Shown piece by piece: positions 1-6,208 of a stretch of 7,210 nucleotides of DNA. This DNA is from Rhodospirillales bacterium (lineage in GTDB: Bacteria > Pseudomonadota > Alphaproteobacteria > Rhodospirillales > Casp-alpha2): the NCBI GenBank assembly GCA_030727885.1, contig JANRAT010000076.1, positions 1-7,210 on the forward strand. The letters are read 5' to 3'. Both the position numbers and the translations under genes were made by a program. The stretch's first letter is position 1; each line of letters begins with the position of its first letter. Under the pieces are notes generated by a model. That model worked only from the letters and a program-made list of their open reading frames with translations, was not told the DNA's origin and searched no databases.

Positions 1-17
1 TAAACCAACCGCATGAG

Positions 18-809
18 GTGGTGGCTGATGCCCGTATATTGTCACTGGTTCCAAGCCTGACCGAACTTCTTTTTGATCTCGGCCTGCAATCTAATCTTGT
101 CGGACGAACGCAATATTGCATTCATCCGGGGGACAAGGTCGCAGCCATCCCGTCCGTAGGCGGCACCAAGAAAATCAAGATGGACCGGATCGGCCAGTTG
201 GCCCCGACCCACGCGTTGCTGAATGTCGACGAAAATCCCAAAGAAATGGCGCGTGATCTGGAAGCGATGGGGATCGAGGTGATCGTCACCCATCCGATGC
301 ATCCCGATGACAACATAGATTTGTATCGCCTCATTGGCGGTGTTTTCGGTGCGTCATCCGCAGCATCCAAATTGATCCATGAATTCACTGCAGCCCGCGC
401 AAGACTGGGTGATGCTCTCGCTCTCGCTCGCCCACGCCAACGCGCTCTCTATCTGATCTGGAAAGATCCGTGGATGGCGATCTCCGCGGATACTTATATT
501 GCCAACATGCTTTCTCTGGTAAATTGGCAGACAGTTACGCCGGATGCCCAAGAAGAAGCCTCCGGTGATGCAGGTCGATACCCGGAAATCAATTTGAATG
601 ACGCAGCGCTTGAAAGTGTGGATCTTGTGCTTTTCTCAACCGAGCCGTATGCGTTTGACCGTGTAACAGTGTCCTGGTTTAAGGAAACATTCCCCAAACA
701 TGGCCACAAAGCGCATCTGATCAATGGCGAGATGACGTCCTGGTATGGATCGCGGGCGATAAGCGGACTGGATTATCTTGGGGCCTTTGCGGATACACTG
801 AACAAATGA
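18..809 (+). CDS. Helical-backbone metal receptor / BtuF-like substrate-binding protein (COG0614), leaderless
   Basis: This 263-residue protein resembles the BtuF/FhuD-type (COG0614) substrate-binding fold that binds cobalamin, siderophores or similar metal chelates. Visible signs are the N-terminal ILSLVPSLTELLF strand-helix (residues 7-19), GGTKK (48-52), NVDENPKE (69-76), the second-lobe segment LIWKDPWMAIS (146-156), RYPEI (187-191) and SWYGSR near the end. The first conserved strand begins at residue 7, so there is no room for a signal peptide or lipobox; the product as read should stay in the cytoplasm. The start is uncertain: two GTG codons occur at 18 and 21, and the frame is open to the left edge, reading H-E-V-V-A-D before the conserved strand. 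A start just outside the window is therefore possible and could add a leader. The stop overlaps the next start (ATGA, 806-809), indicating translational coupling to the permease. The fold is confident; the ligand is unknown. Confidence 0.85.
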   Translation: MVADARILSLVPSLTELLFDLGLQSNLVGRTQYCIHPGDKVAAIPSVGGTKKIKMDRIGQLAPTHALLNVDENPKEMARDLEAMGIEVIVTHPMHPDDNIDLYRLIGGVFGASSAASKLIHEFTAARARLGDALALARPRQRALYLIWKDPWMAISADTYIANMLSLVNWQTVTPDAQEEASGDAGRYPEINLNDAALESVDLVLFSTEPYAFDRVTVSWFKETFPKHGHKAHLINGEMTSWYGSRAISGLDYLGAFADTLNK

Positions 810-1933
810 GCCCGGCCGTCCGATTGTCGGTTCATTTCGGCGGCATGTTCCTGGTGATCGGCATCATGATGCCGTTCTGGCCGGTATGGCTTTCGTCAAA
901 GGGGCTGAACGCATCCGAAATTGGCTTGGTACTGGCAGCCGGCAGTATTGTGCGTGTCTTTATCAGCCCGCTGATTGCCCGCCTGTGTGACCGCCTCGGC
1001 GAAAGAAAGCGGCCGATTATCGTTTTATCCATCGCTGCATTGCTTTTGTTTTTACCTTTTGCCCTGCTGGATGATTTTCTGACAATCCTGATGCTGCAGG
1101 CCTGTTTTGCCGGGCTGCTCGGTCCGTTGATGCCGCTGAGTGACAGCTTGTCGATGATCGGCGTGCGCAGGCATCAGATCGACTATGGGCATGTCAGGTT
1201 ATGGGGATCTCTGACGTTTATTATTGGCGCATCCGGGGTCGGCTTTTTCCTCAAAGGTGCAGCCCCAGAGATGATCTGGGCCTGCATTGCCGTGGCCATC
1301 TTTTTGTCCGTGCTGTGCAGCCTGTTTCTACCGGATTTTCGCTCGGCCCCGGCACACAAGGATTCAGCCCCGATTACGTGGGTGCTGACAGACCGGACAT
1401 TCCTTGTTTTCGTGGCTGCGACGGCCTGCATCCAGGGGTCACACGCGCTTTACTATGGCTTCGGCACGCTCAACTGGCTGCGCATAGGCCTTGGCAAGGA
1501 TGTCATCGGCATATTGTGGGCCGAGGGCGTGATCGCCGAAGTGATCCTTTTCGTATTCGCTGCCAAAGCCATTCGCCGCATCGGACCGGCCCGGCTGATT
1601 GCGCTTGGCGGTCTCGCCTGCCTGATCCGCTGGTCATTAACAGCCTATGCTGACCAGCTGCCGCTGATTGTCGCCCTTCAATTGCTGCACGCGTTTACAT
1701 TCGGTGCTGCGCATCTGGGCGCGATATATTTCATTGCCGACAGAATGCCCGAAGAAGTATCGGCAACTGCACAGACCGTATACGCGCTGCTGGTATCAGG
1801 GCTCGGTATCGGATTGACCAGTTACCTTTCTGGTCATCTGTACGGGTCCTTTCAGGGCAGCGCCTTTCTCGCCATGGCCGCCATGGGCGGGGTCGGCATG
1901 ATACTCGCCTGGAGCATTCGGCGACGCACCTGA
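806..1933 (+). CDS. MFS permease, HcaT / 3-phenylpropionate transporter-like (MFS_1-like)
   Basis: This 375-residue inner-membrane protein has about 12 hydrophobic segments, as expected for a major facilitator. A loop between early helices carries DRLGERKRP (62-70), a variant of MFS motif A. YGHVRLWGSL (127-136) is characteristic of the HcaT / nucleoside-proton symporter branch, and LHAFTFGAAHLGAIYF (294-309) is also typical of HcaT-like proteins. The length fits these compact members, and the protein ends in a basic tail, IRRRT. ATG at 806 overlaps the stop of the preceding binding-protein gene. No good Shine-Dalgarno sequence lies in front of it, so translation probably depends on ribosomes finishing the upstream gene. 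The stop at 1931-1933 lies 19 bases from the stop of the convergent cyclase gene, with no terminator hairpin visible in the gap. Substrate specificity cannot be read from sequence; a small organic acid or a ligand shared with the upstream protein are both possible. Confidence 0.85.
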   Translation: MSPAVRLSVHFGGMFLVIGIMMPFWPVWLSSKGLNASEIGLVLAAGSIVRVFISPLIARLCDRLGERKRPIIVLSIAALLLFLPFALLDDFLTILMLQACFAGLLGPLMPLSDSLSMIGVRRHQIDYGHVRLWGSLTFIIGASGVGFFLKGAAPEMIWACIAVAIFLSVLCSLFLPDFRSAPAHKDSAPITWVLTDRTFLVFVAATACIQGSHALYYGFGTLNWLRIGLGKDVIGILWAEGVIAEVILFVFAAKAIRRIGPARLIALGGLACLIRWSLTAYADQLPLIVALQLLHAFTFGAAHLGAIYFIADRMPEEVSATAQTVYALLVSGLGIGLTSYLSGHLYGSFQGSAFLAMAAMGGVGMILAWSIRRRT

Positions 1934-1952
1934 ACGGTTTTATATCGAAGAC

Positions 1953-2978
1953 CTAGATCGTTGCTATCGGCGTTGCGGGAGAACCTACGGCCCCCGGCAA
2001 TCTGAGCGGTGGTGCCGTCAACAGGAAGCGGGACCGTCCCCGTTCTCGAAGCGCATTGGCCAATGCCGACAACTCCCACAATTCACCCAGATGCACACCC
2101 AGCCTGAACAGGCAGTGACGGTGCAGCGGCAGTCTGGAACAACCACCCTGAGTTTCCCCATAGCCCTGAGAATCCTCGACCGCCATGTTGTCGGAGATCA
2201 GCGCGACAACGCCGCTGTCAGTTATCCATTGCAGGATTTTAGGATCATATCCATCCAGAACGGCGCCGCTGGAATGCAGTTTCTTGGCATCGGGCTTGCC
2301 GTTCATGCTCAGGATCATGTCGTCCCAACCTGTGTGAAACAGGAAAAAATCGCCCTCTTCGACGACGATCTTGTCGGCATCTAGCATCCGCATCAGCAGA
2401 TCATATCCGACGACCGTGCGCCCGGTGCCGAGATGCGTTGCCATATCCAGCATCACGCCACGTCCCTGCATGCAAGCCTTCGCCATGCCGGCTACGGACA
2501 GGGCACGAGCCCCCATTCCTTCCGGATGTTCAGGCCCCAGAACTTCTTCACCGGCACGGAAACCATTGTAATAAACCCGCTCAGGTTCGCCATCGCCATC
2601 AGCATCGAACTGACTGCCGACGTGCGCGAAGCTGTCCCATTGCGTGGAGTACTGGTTCCAGAACGTTGTGCATTCATCCGAAGACACATCCATGTTGCCT
2701 TCCTGCACGGCATTCCAGTCCATGTTGTAATAGACATGATCACTGCCCGGCGGATGGAAGACCGGTCCGAATTTAGGCGGCAGCCGTTTCGGGTTAACCG
2801 TATTGCCACCCGGCAAATTCAGCGGCAGGGACAAACAGAAAGTCAGGCCTTCATGCACTTCAGCGATAGCGGCCTTGACCCGTTCCGGGGTCAGCAGGTT
2901 GACCCGTCCCAGTTGGTCATCGTCGCCCCAATCACCCCATGTTGAACCTTCAGGGCGGTTTACCCAGCGTTTGGACAT
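1953..2978 (-). CDS. Cyclase-family metal-dependent hydrolase (PF04199, kynurenine formamidase-like)
   Basis: This 341-residue protein belongs to the long-form cyclase family, relatives of kynurenine formamidase and isatin hydrolase, which use a bound divalent metal to hydrolyse cyclic or N-acyl amides. The metal/active-site region is WDSFAHVGSQFDADGDG (114-130), where the usual HGTHxD motif has the diverged form H-V-G-S-Q-F-D with H119 and D125. Further family features are RGVMLDM (173-179), EEGDFFLFHTGWDD (207-220), LPLHRHCL (283-290), HLGELW with E299, and a C-terminal TAPPLRLPGAVGSPATPIAT block. The length and both ends look complete. ATG at 2976-2978 follows a strong GGAGG site. The gene starts 39 bases after the holC stop on the same strand with no clear terminator between, so co-transcription is likely. 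The substrate is unknown; a tryptophan-catabolism role is not supported, because no other kynurenine gene is nearby. Confidence 0.88.
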   Translation of the reverse strand: MSKRWVNRPEGSTWGDWGDDDQLGRVNLLTPERVKAAIAEVHEGLTFCLSLPLNLPGGNTVNPKRLPPKFGPVFHPPGSDHVYYNMDWNAVQEGNMDVSSDECTTFWNQYSTQWDSFAHVGSQFDADGDGEPERVYYNGFRAGEEVLGPEHPEGMGARALSVAGMAKACMQGRGVMLDMATHLGTGRTVVGYDLLMRMLDADKIVVEEGDFFLFHTGWDDMILSMNGKPDAKKLHSSGAVLDGYDPKILQWITDSGVVALISDNMAVEDSQGYGETQGGCSRLPLHRHCLFRLGVHLGELWELSALANALRERGRSRFLLTAPPLRLPGAVGSPATPIATI

Positions 2979-2984
2979 GATCTT

Positions 2985-2989
2985 CCTCC
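2985..2989 (-). promoter_or_regulatory. Strong Shine-Dalgarno of the cyclase-family gene
   Basis: On the minus strand the sequence reads GGAGGAAGATC then ATG. The GGAGG core ends six bases before the start codon, a near-ideal site. It fixes the start at 2978 and suggests the hydrolase is translated independently of holC rather than by coupling. Confidence 0.8.
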
Positions 2990-3017
2990 ATCGTTTTTTA
3001 TTTAAATAGACAGGGCT

Positions 3018-3464
3018 TCAGGCCTTCTTTTCCCATCCTCGCTCACCCTGTTGCCAGTAAGCCAGTTGATGACCGGCTTCTTTCAGGGTTTTCCATCGGC
3101 CACGGGCATCAGCGACGGCATCGTCATCGTGACCGTCGAACAGATCAAAACAGCGTTCAAACTCGCCGATCCGATTGGACGTACCACCATCTGCCAGAAA
3201 CAGGAATTCAGCTTTGTTTGGGTTGTCATCACTGACATCAAGCCAGATCGGCTGCACTTTGGCATCACCCTCTTTCGGTGTGCCATGCGGCAGCCATGAA
3301 CTCGCGTCAAAGGTCCAGAGATAATCGTTAAACCATTGCACCCGCTGTTCAGAGCCAAGCACGACCAACGCGCGTTTGCCTGCCGCCATCGTCTTCTGCA
3401 GCAGTTGCGGTAACGCCTGATCAAGCCCGGAACGGGTAAGGTGGTAGAAGCCGATGTCGGTCAT
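3018..3464 (-). CDS. holC: DNA polymerase III subunit chi
   Basis: This is the chi subunit of the DNA polymerase III clamp-loader assembly, which links the holoenzyme to single-stranded-DNA-binding protein at the replication fork. From ATG 3464 it has 148 residues, the usual size. Visible family features are the N-terminal DIGFYHLT, a helix ending in KTMAAGKRALVV, the signature LWTFDASSWLPHG, then IWLDVSDDNPN, FLFLADGG, FERCFDLFDG and the C-terminal AGHQLAYWQQG. An in-frame GTG at 3476 would add four residues (V/M-G-S-I). I prefer the ATG because MTDIGFYHL matches the usual family start and GGGA lies six bases upstream of it. The gene lies 30 bases after the pepA stop. This pepA-holC order is common in Proteobacteria and strongly supports the assignment. 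Confidence 0.93.
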   Translation of the reverse strand: MTDIGFYHLTRSGLDQALPQLLQKTMAAGKRALVVLGSEQRVQWFNDYLWTFDASSWLPHGTPKEGDAKVQPIWLDVSDDNPNKAEFLFLADGGTSNRIGEFERCFDLFDGHDDDAVADARGRWKTLKEAGHQLAYWQQGERGWEKKA

Positions 3465-3494
3465 GATCGATCCCACATAGCTTCTACCCCGAGC

Positions 3495-4997
3495 TTACTC
3501 GTAATGGTCAGCGACGAAACGTTCCAACAGGCGCACGCCGAACGACGTGCCGCCCCGTGGAACGACAGCAGTATCCTTTTTCGACCAGGTAACACCGGCG
3601 ATATCCAGATGAGCCCACGGTGTCTCGCCAACAAAGCGTTTCAGGAACTGTGCCGCCGTGATGGACCCGGCACCCCGGCCAGAGCCGATATTGCGCATAT
3701 CGGCAGCATCGGTATCCAGATCTTTGTCATAAGCCTCGCCCAACGGCATCCGCCAGACTTTCTCGCCAATGGTTTCGCCAGCGGCAAAGATACGCTCTGC
3801 CAGCTTGTCATCATTGGAGAACATACCGGCGCGTTCACTGCCGAGCGAAATGATGATCGCACCGGTCAGGGTCGCGAGATCAACCATGAATTCCGGTTTG
3901 TACTTGTCGTTGACGTAATGCAACACATCGCAAAGCACGAGGCGCCCTTCGGCATCGGTGTTGAGAATTTCGATGGTCTGTCCGGACATGGATTTGACGA
4001 TATCGCTCGGACGCGTTGCGTTACCGTCAGGCATGTTTTCGACAAGCCCTACAGCACCAATGACGTGGCATTTCGCCTTACGACCTGCCAGCGCCATCAT
4101 CAGGCCTGATACAACACCGGCACCGCCCATGTCCCATTTCATGTCTTCCATACCGGCAGCCGGTTTGATTGAAATCCCGCCGGTATCAAAGCAGACACCT
4201 TTGCCGATGAACGAAATCGGTTTCGAGTTCTTGCGTTTCGAAGCCGGCAGACCGTTCCATTCCATCACAACCATCTGGCTTTCCTTGGAACTGCCGTCAC
4301 CAACGGAAAGAAGCGAGCCCATGCCGAGTTTGCGCATCTGCGCCTCGCCAAGCACCGTGACCTTGACACCAAGCTTGGTGAGCTGCGTTTTGAGCCGGGC
4401 AGCAAATTCGACCGGATAGAGAATGTTAGGCGGCTCGGAAACCAGATCGCGGGTGAAATAGATGCCATCGGCGATTTTTGCGAGCTTGGCATACATTGCC
4501 TTGGCAGCCCCGGCGCCGACGCAATGCATGGCCAGTGAATCGATCACCGGTTTGGGATCCTGCTTCGCCTTGCTCTTGTATTTTTCGAATTTGTACGCCC
4601 GAAGCTTGGCACCGTAAGCCAGTGCAGCGGCACTATCGGCGGCACTCAGTTTGGCTTTGTCGATAGCATCAACGTGAATGACGGCGGCGGTGCCTGCCCC
4701 CTTGAGAGCGGCGAAAATGGTACCGCCGAGTTCGGTCATGCTTTCGGCGGTAATTTCGGCAGGCTTGCCGACTCCAACACACAACACACGCTCAAGATTT
4801 GCACCGGCAGGTGCGAGCACGGTCATGGTTTGGCTTTTTTTGCCTTCGAAGCTGGCTGCCTTGGCGGCGCGCTTCAATGCACCACCGAGCTTTTTATCGA
4901 GGGTGGCAGCCGTTGACGACCATTTACCACCTTCAGCCGCAAAGACGACGGCGATACCTTTGGCAGGCACGGCGGGATTGGTGAACGTAACTTTCAT
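3495..4997 (-). CDS. pepA: Leucyl aminopeptidase (M17 family, cytosol aminopeptidase)
   Basis: This 500-residue, full-length M17 leucyl aminopeptidase removes N-terminal residues from peptides in the cytoplasm, using two divalent metals and working as a hexamer. The C-terminal catalytic domain has GKGVCFDTGG with metal ligands K266 and D271, catalytic K278 in SIKP, D289 in KWDMGG, and the family signature NTDAEGRL (346-353) supplying D348, E350 and catalytic R352. All key residues are present. The N-terminal domain (about 1-170) is lysine- and alanine-rich, as in other proteobacterial PepA proteins. The start ATG at 4995-4997 is preceded by GTGAGG seven bases upstream, and that site lies within one arm of a perfect inverted repeat. 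holC follows after 30 bases. The E. coli homologue also binds DNA, acting in carAB control and Xer recombination; whether this one does cannot be seen here. Confidence 0.96.
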   Translation of the reverse strand: MKVTFTNPAVPAKGIAVVFAAEGGKWSSTAATLDKKLGGALKRAAKAASFEGKKSQTMTVLAPAGANLERVLCVGVGKPAEITAESMTELGGTIFAALKGAGTAAVIHVDAIDKAKLSAADSAAALAYGAKLRAYKFEKYKSKAKQDPKPVIDSLAMHCVGAGAAKAMYAKLAKIADGIYFTRDLVSEPPNILYPVEFAARLKTQLTKLGVKVTVLGEAQMRKLGMGSLLSVGDGSSKESQMVVMEWNGLPASKRKNSKPISFIGKGVCFDTGGISIKPAAGMEDMKWDMGGAGVVSGLMMALAGRKAKCHVIGAVGLVENMPDGNATRPSDIVKSMSGQTIEILNTDAEGRLVLCDVLHYVNDKYKPEFMVDLATLTGAIIISLGSERAGMFSNDDKLAERIFAAGETIGEKVWRMPLGEAYDKDLDTDAADMRNIGSGRGAGSITAAQFLKRFVGETPWAHLDIAGVTWSKKDTAVVPRGGTSFGVRLLERFVADHYE

Positions 4998-5004
4998 AGG
5001 GGGA

Positions 5005-5010
5005 CCTCAC
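5005..5010 (-). promoter_or_regulatory. pepA ribosome binding site inside a dyad arm
   Basis: On the minus strand GTGAGG precedes ATG with a seven-base spacer (TCCCCCT). Five of its six bases form the end of one arm of the inverted repeat at 5006-5032, so any RNA hairpin formed by that repeat would cover this site. Confidence 0.65.
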
Positions 5011-5032
5011 TGATCAAAACGATTTCAGTGAG
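5006..5032. repeat. Perfect 8-bp inverted repeat (CTCACTGA / TCAGTGAG) in the pepA leader
   Basis: CTCACTGA at 5006-5013 and TCAGTGAG at 5025-5032 are exact reverse complements separated by 11 bases. Pairing does not extend in either direction. The left arm overlaps the pepA Shine-Dalgarno sequence and the right arm overlaps the -10 box of a candidate pepA promoter. The repeat is seen directly. A role as operator or as an RBS-masking hairpin is inference. Confidence 0.6.
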
Positions 5033-5058
5033 TGTATAGCTCAGCGGCCGACGTTCAA
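5031..5058 (-). promoter_or_regulatory. Candidate sigma-70 promoter of the pepA-holC operon
   Basis: On the minus strand TTGAAC (5053-5058) and TACACT (5031-5036) are separated by 16 bases; each matches its consensus at four of six positions. Initiation would fall near 5024, giving a short leader of about 27 bases before the pepA ATG. The elements lie entirely in the gap between the YbhN-like gene and pepA, which supports separate transcription of pepA. Confidence 0.4.
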
Positions 5059-5075
5059 GAGCCGGGTTTCAAATC

Positions 5076-6095
5076 TCAAGGTTTTTCAGAGGTTTCCGCG
5101 GCTGCGTGATCCATTTCTTCATCTACAGCGGCTTCGGCTTCGGCCACAGAAACGGCTTCTCCCCGTTTGCGGCCCAACAGCCAGACAATACCACCCGGAA
5201 GCATAATGAGAATAGTCAGCAATCCGAGCGATAGCGACAGCGTCACGGAACCGCCTTGCGACACGCCGACCATACCAAAAGCGACTGTCATGGCCCCTTC
5301 ACGGACACCCCAGCCACCAATTGAAATCGGCAGTGTCGTTACAAGCATGACCGGTGGCATGAGAACCATGCAATCAAGCAAGGAGACGTCAATTGCGAAG
5401 CTTTTCGCCATCAAATATGTGCAAAAAGCTATATTCGCGTGGGTAACAACACCAATAAACAATGCAAATCCAGCATGGCCTGGATTTAAAAACAGCTTCC
5501 GTGTATCGCCGGCCAATGCGTGCATGCCTCTGACAATACGAAACCGCATCAGCGCTTTCGGCAAGCGATCCAGGCACATCAAAACAATGATGCCGCCGAC
5601 TGTTGCTGCTGCGAGAAGACAGAGCGACAAGATCGTCAGCATTCTGGCGTTTTCATCCAGTTTTGGCAGGAAAGCCGGCTGCACGAGTGCGACCAGAGCA
5701 ACCAGCCCGACGACCGCAACAATCCGTTCCAGCATAACGCCGTTGATGGCTTTGCTAAGCGGAATATTGCCTTCCTTGTACGTCATATAAATTCTGATCG
5801 GATCGCCACCGACGGTCGACGGCAGCGCTTGGCTAAAAAAATTACCTATCCAGGTAAGCCGTGCCAGATCGAGCCATCGCATTGGCGTTTCAATAGCTCG
5901 CATGACACCCCACCAGCGTAGCCCACCAACCCCCATCTGAGCGACGAGAACGGCACCAGATGCAAACATCAGGCTAATATCGGCAGCCATAATTCGATCG
6001 CGTTCAGCGCCGAGATCAATGCCCCTGATCAGGATGATCATCAATCCTATCGACACCACAATTTTAAGGGCGATCAGAATTTGCTTTTTGGTCAT
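5076..6095 (-). CDS. Flippase-like / lysylphosphatidylglycerol synthase TM-domain protein (UPF0104, YbhN-like)
   Basis: This 339-residue integral membrane protein has about seven or eight hydrophobic segments (roughly 8-25, 41-63, 120-140, 153-175, 207-230, 242-258, 285-308). Family hallmarks are NFFSQALPSTVGGDPIR (85-101), ERIVAVVGL (123-131) and PISIGGWGVREG (256-267), which match the LPG_synthase_TM / UPF0104 family (PF03706). Members include the flippase half of MprF and the E. coli protein YbhN. The catalytic aminoacyl-transfer domain of MprF is absent, so this is a stand-alone membrane module, possibly involved in lipid or lipid-linked precursor movement. The last 25 or so residues form an Ala/Glu-rich acidic tail with no family counterpart that I recognise. 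ATG 6093-6095 has only a weak, distant GGAT upstream. Its stop lies 78 bases before the pepA start. The specific substrate is unknown. Confidence 0.88.
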   Translation of the reverse strand: MTKKQILIALKIVVSIGLMIILIRGIDLGAERDRIMAADISLMFASGAVLVAQMGVGGLRWWGVMRAIETPMRWLDLARLTWIGNFFSQALPSTVGGDPIRIYMTYKEGNIPLSKAINGVMLERIVAVVGLVALVALVQPAFLPKLDENARMLTILSLCLLAAATVGGIIVLMCLDRLPKALMRFRIVRGMHALAGDTRKLFLNPGHAGFALFIGVVTHANIAFCTYLMAKSFAIDVSLLDCMVLMPPVMLVTTLPISIGGWGVREGAMTVAFGMVGVSQGGSVTLSLSLGLLTILIMLPGGIVWLLGRKRGEAVSVAEAEAAVDEEMDHAAAETSEKP

Positions 6096-6130
6096 GCGTA
6101 AATAGCATCCAATTATTTTGGCTGGGCGGG

Positions 6131-6159
6131 CATTTAGCAGGTCATGCCGGGATTGTCAC
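6131..6159 (-). promoter_or_regulatory. Weak candidate promoter for the YbhN-like gene
   Basis: On the minus strand GTGACA (6154-6159, five of six bases of the -35 consensus) and TAAATG (6131-6136, three of six of the -10) are separated by 17 bases. They lie in the 103-base gap after amrS. The -10 match is poor, so this is only a candidate. Confidence 0.25.
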
Positions 6160-6192
6160 GTTTGTCGCCATTTTCAGATTTATTTTGATGAA

Positions 6193-6208
6193 CCGCCATT
6201 ACGGGCGG
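6193..6208 (-). terminator. Small GC hairpin across the amrS stop codon, possible weak terminator
   Basis: CCGCC (6193-6197) and GGCGG (6204-6208) pair around a six-base loop that includes the amrS stop codon at 6199-6201. In the transcript the stem is followed by TTCATC rather than a uridine run, so it is a poor intrinsic terminator and could be chance. Confidence 0.25.

Noticed and set aside
1..17. Possible end of an upstream plus-strand gene (TAA at 1-3 or TGA at 14-16)
   Set aside because: Too little sequence is present to tell a gene end from chance stop codons.
1201..1653. Second plus-strand frame of 150 codons inside the MFS gene
   Set aside because: It is the +1-type shadow of the permease, rich in Arg, His and Pro with no domain. 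The permease frame is continuous through it, so it is not a frameshifted gene.
1934..1952. Bidirectional terminator between the two convergent genes
   Set aside because: The 19-base gap has no inverted repeat. Any terminator would have to lie within the coding ends, and I could not find one.
2433..2945. Plus-strand open frame of 170 codons opposite the cyclase-family gene, with other overlapping frames there
   Set aside because: The minus-strand gene has clear family motifs from end to end. The plus-strand translations are low in recognisable structure and overlap each other in two frames.
2999..3026. Possible holC terminator (AAGGC / GCCCT on the minus strand) in front of the cyclase gene
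   Set aside because: The stem is only five bases with a mismatch, and there is no uridine tract after it. It does not meet the pattern of an intrinsic terminator.
3441..4109. Long plus-strand open frame (222 codons) opposite pepA
   Set aside because: It lies fully antisense to the well-supported pepA and holC genes, its translation has no recognisable domain and its composition looks like a shadow of the pepA codon pattern.
5466..5487. Perfect 8-base inverted repeat AAATCCAG-6-CTGGATTT inside the YbhN-like gene
   Set aside because: It is inside coding sequence (around the LNPGHAGF residues) and lacks a following uridine run. One such repeat in several kilobases of sequence is not surprising.
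5167..5790. Plus-strand open frame of 207 codons opposite the YbhN-like gene
   Set aside because: It is antisense to a gene with clear membrane-family signatures, and its Ser/Thr/Pro-rich translation resembles a reverse-frame artefact of a membrane protein.
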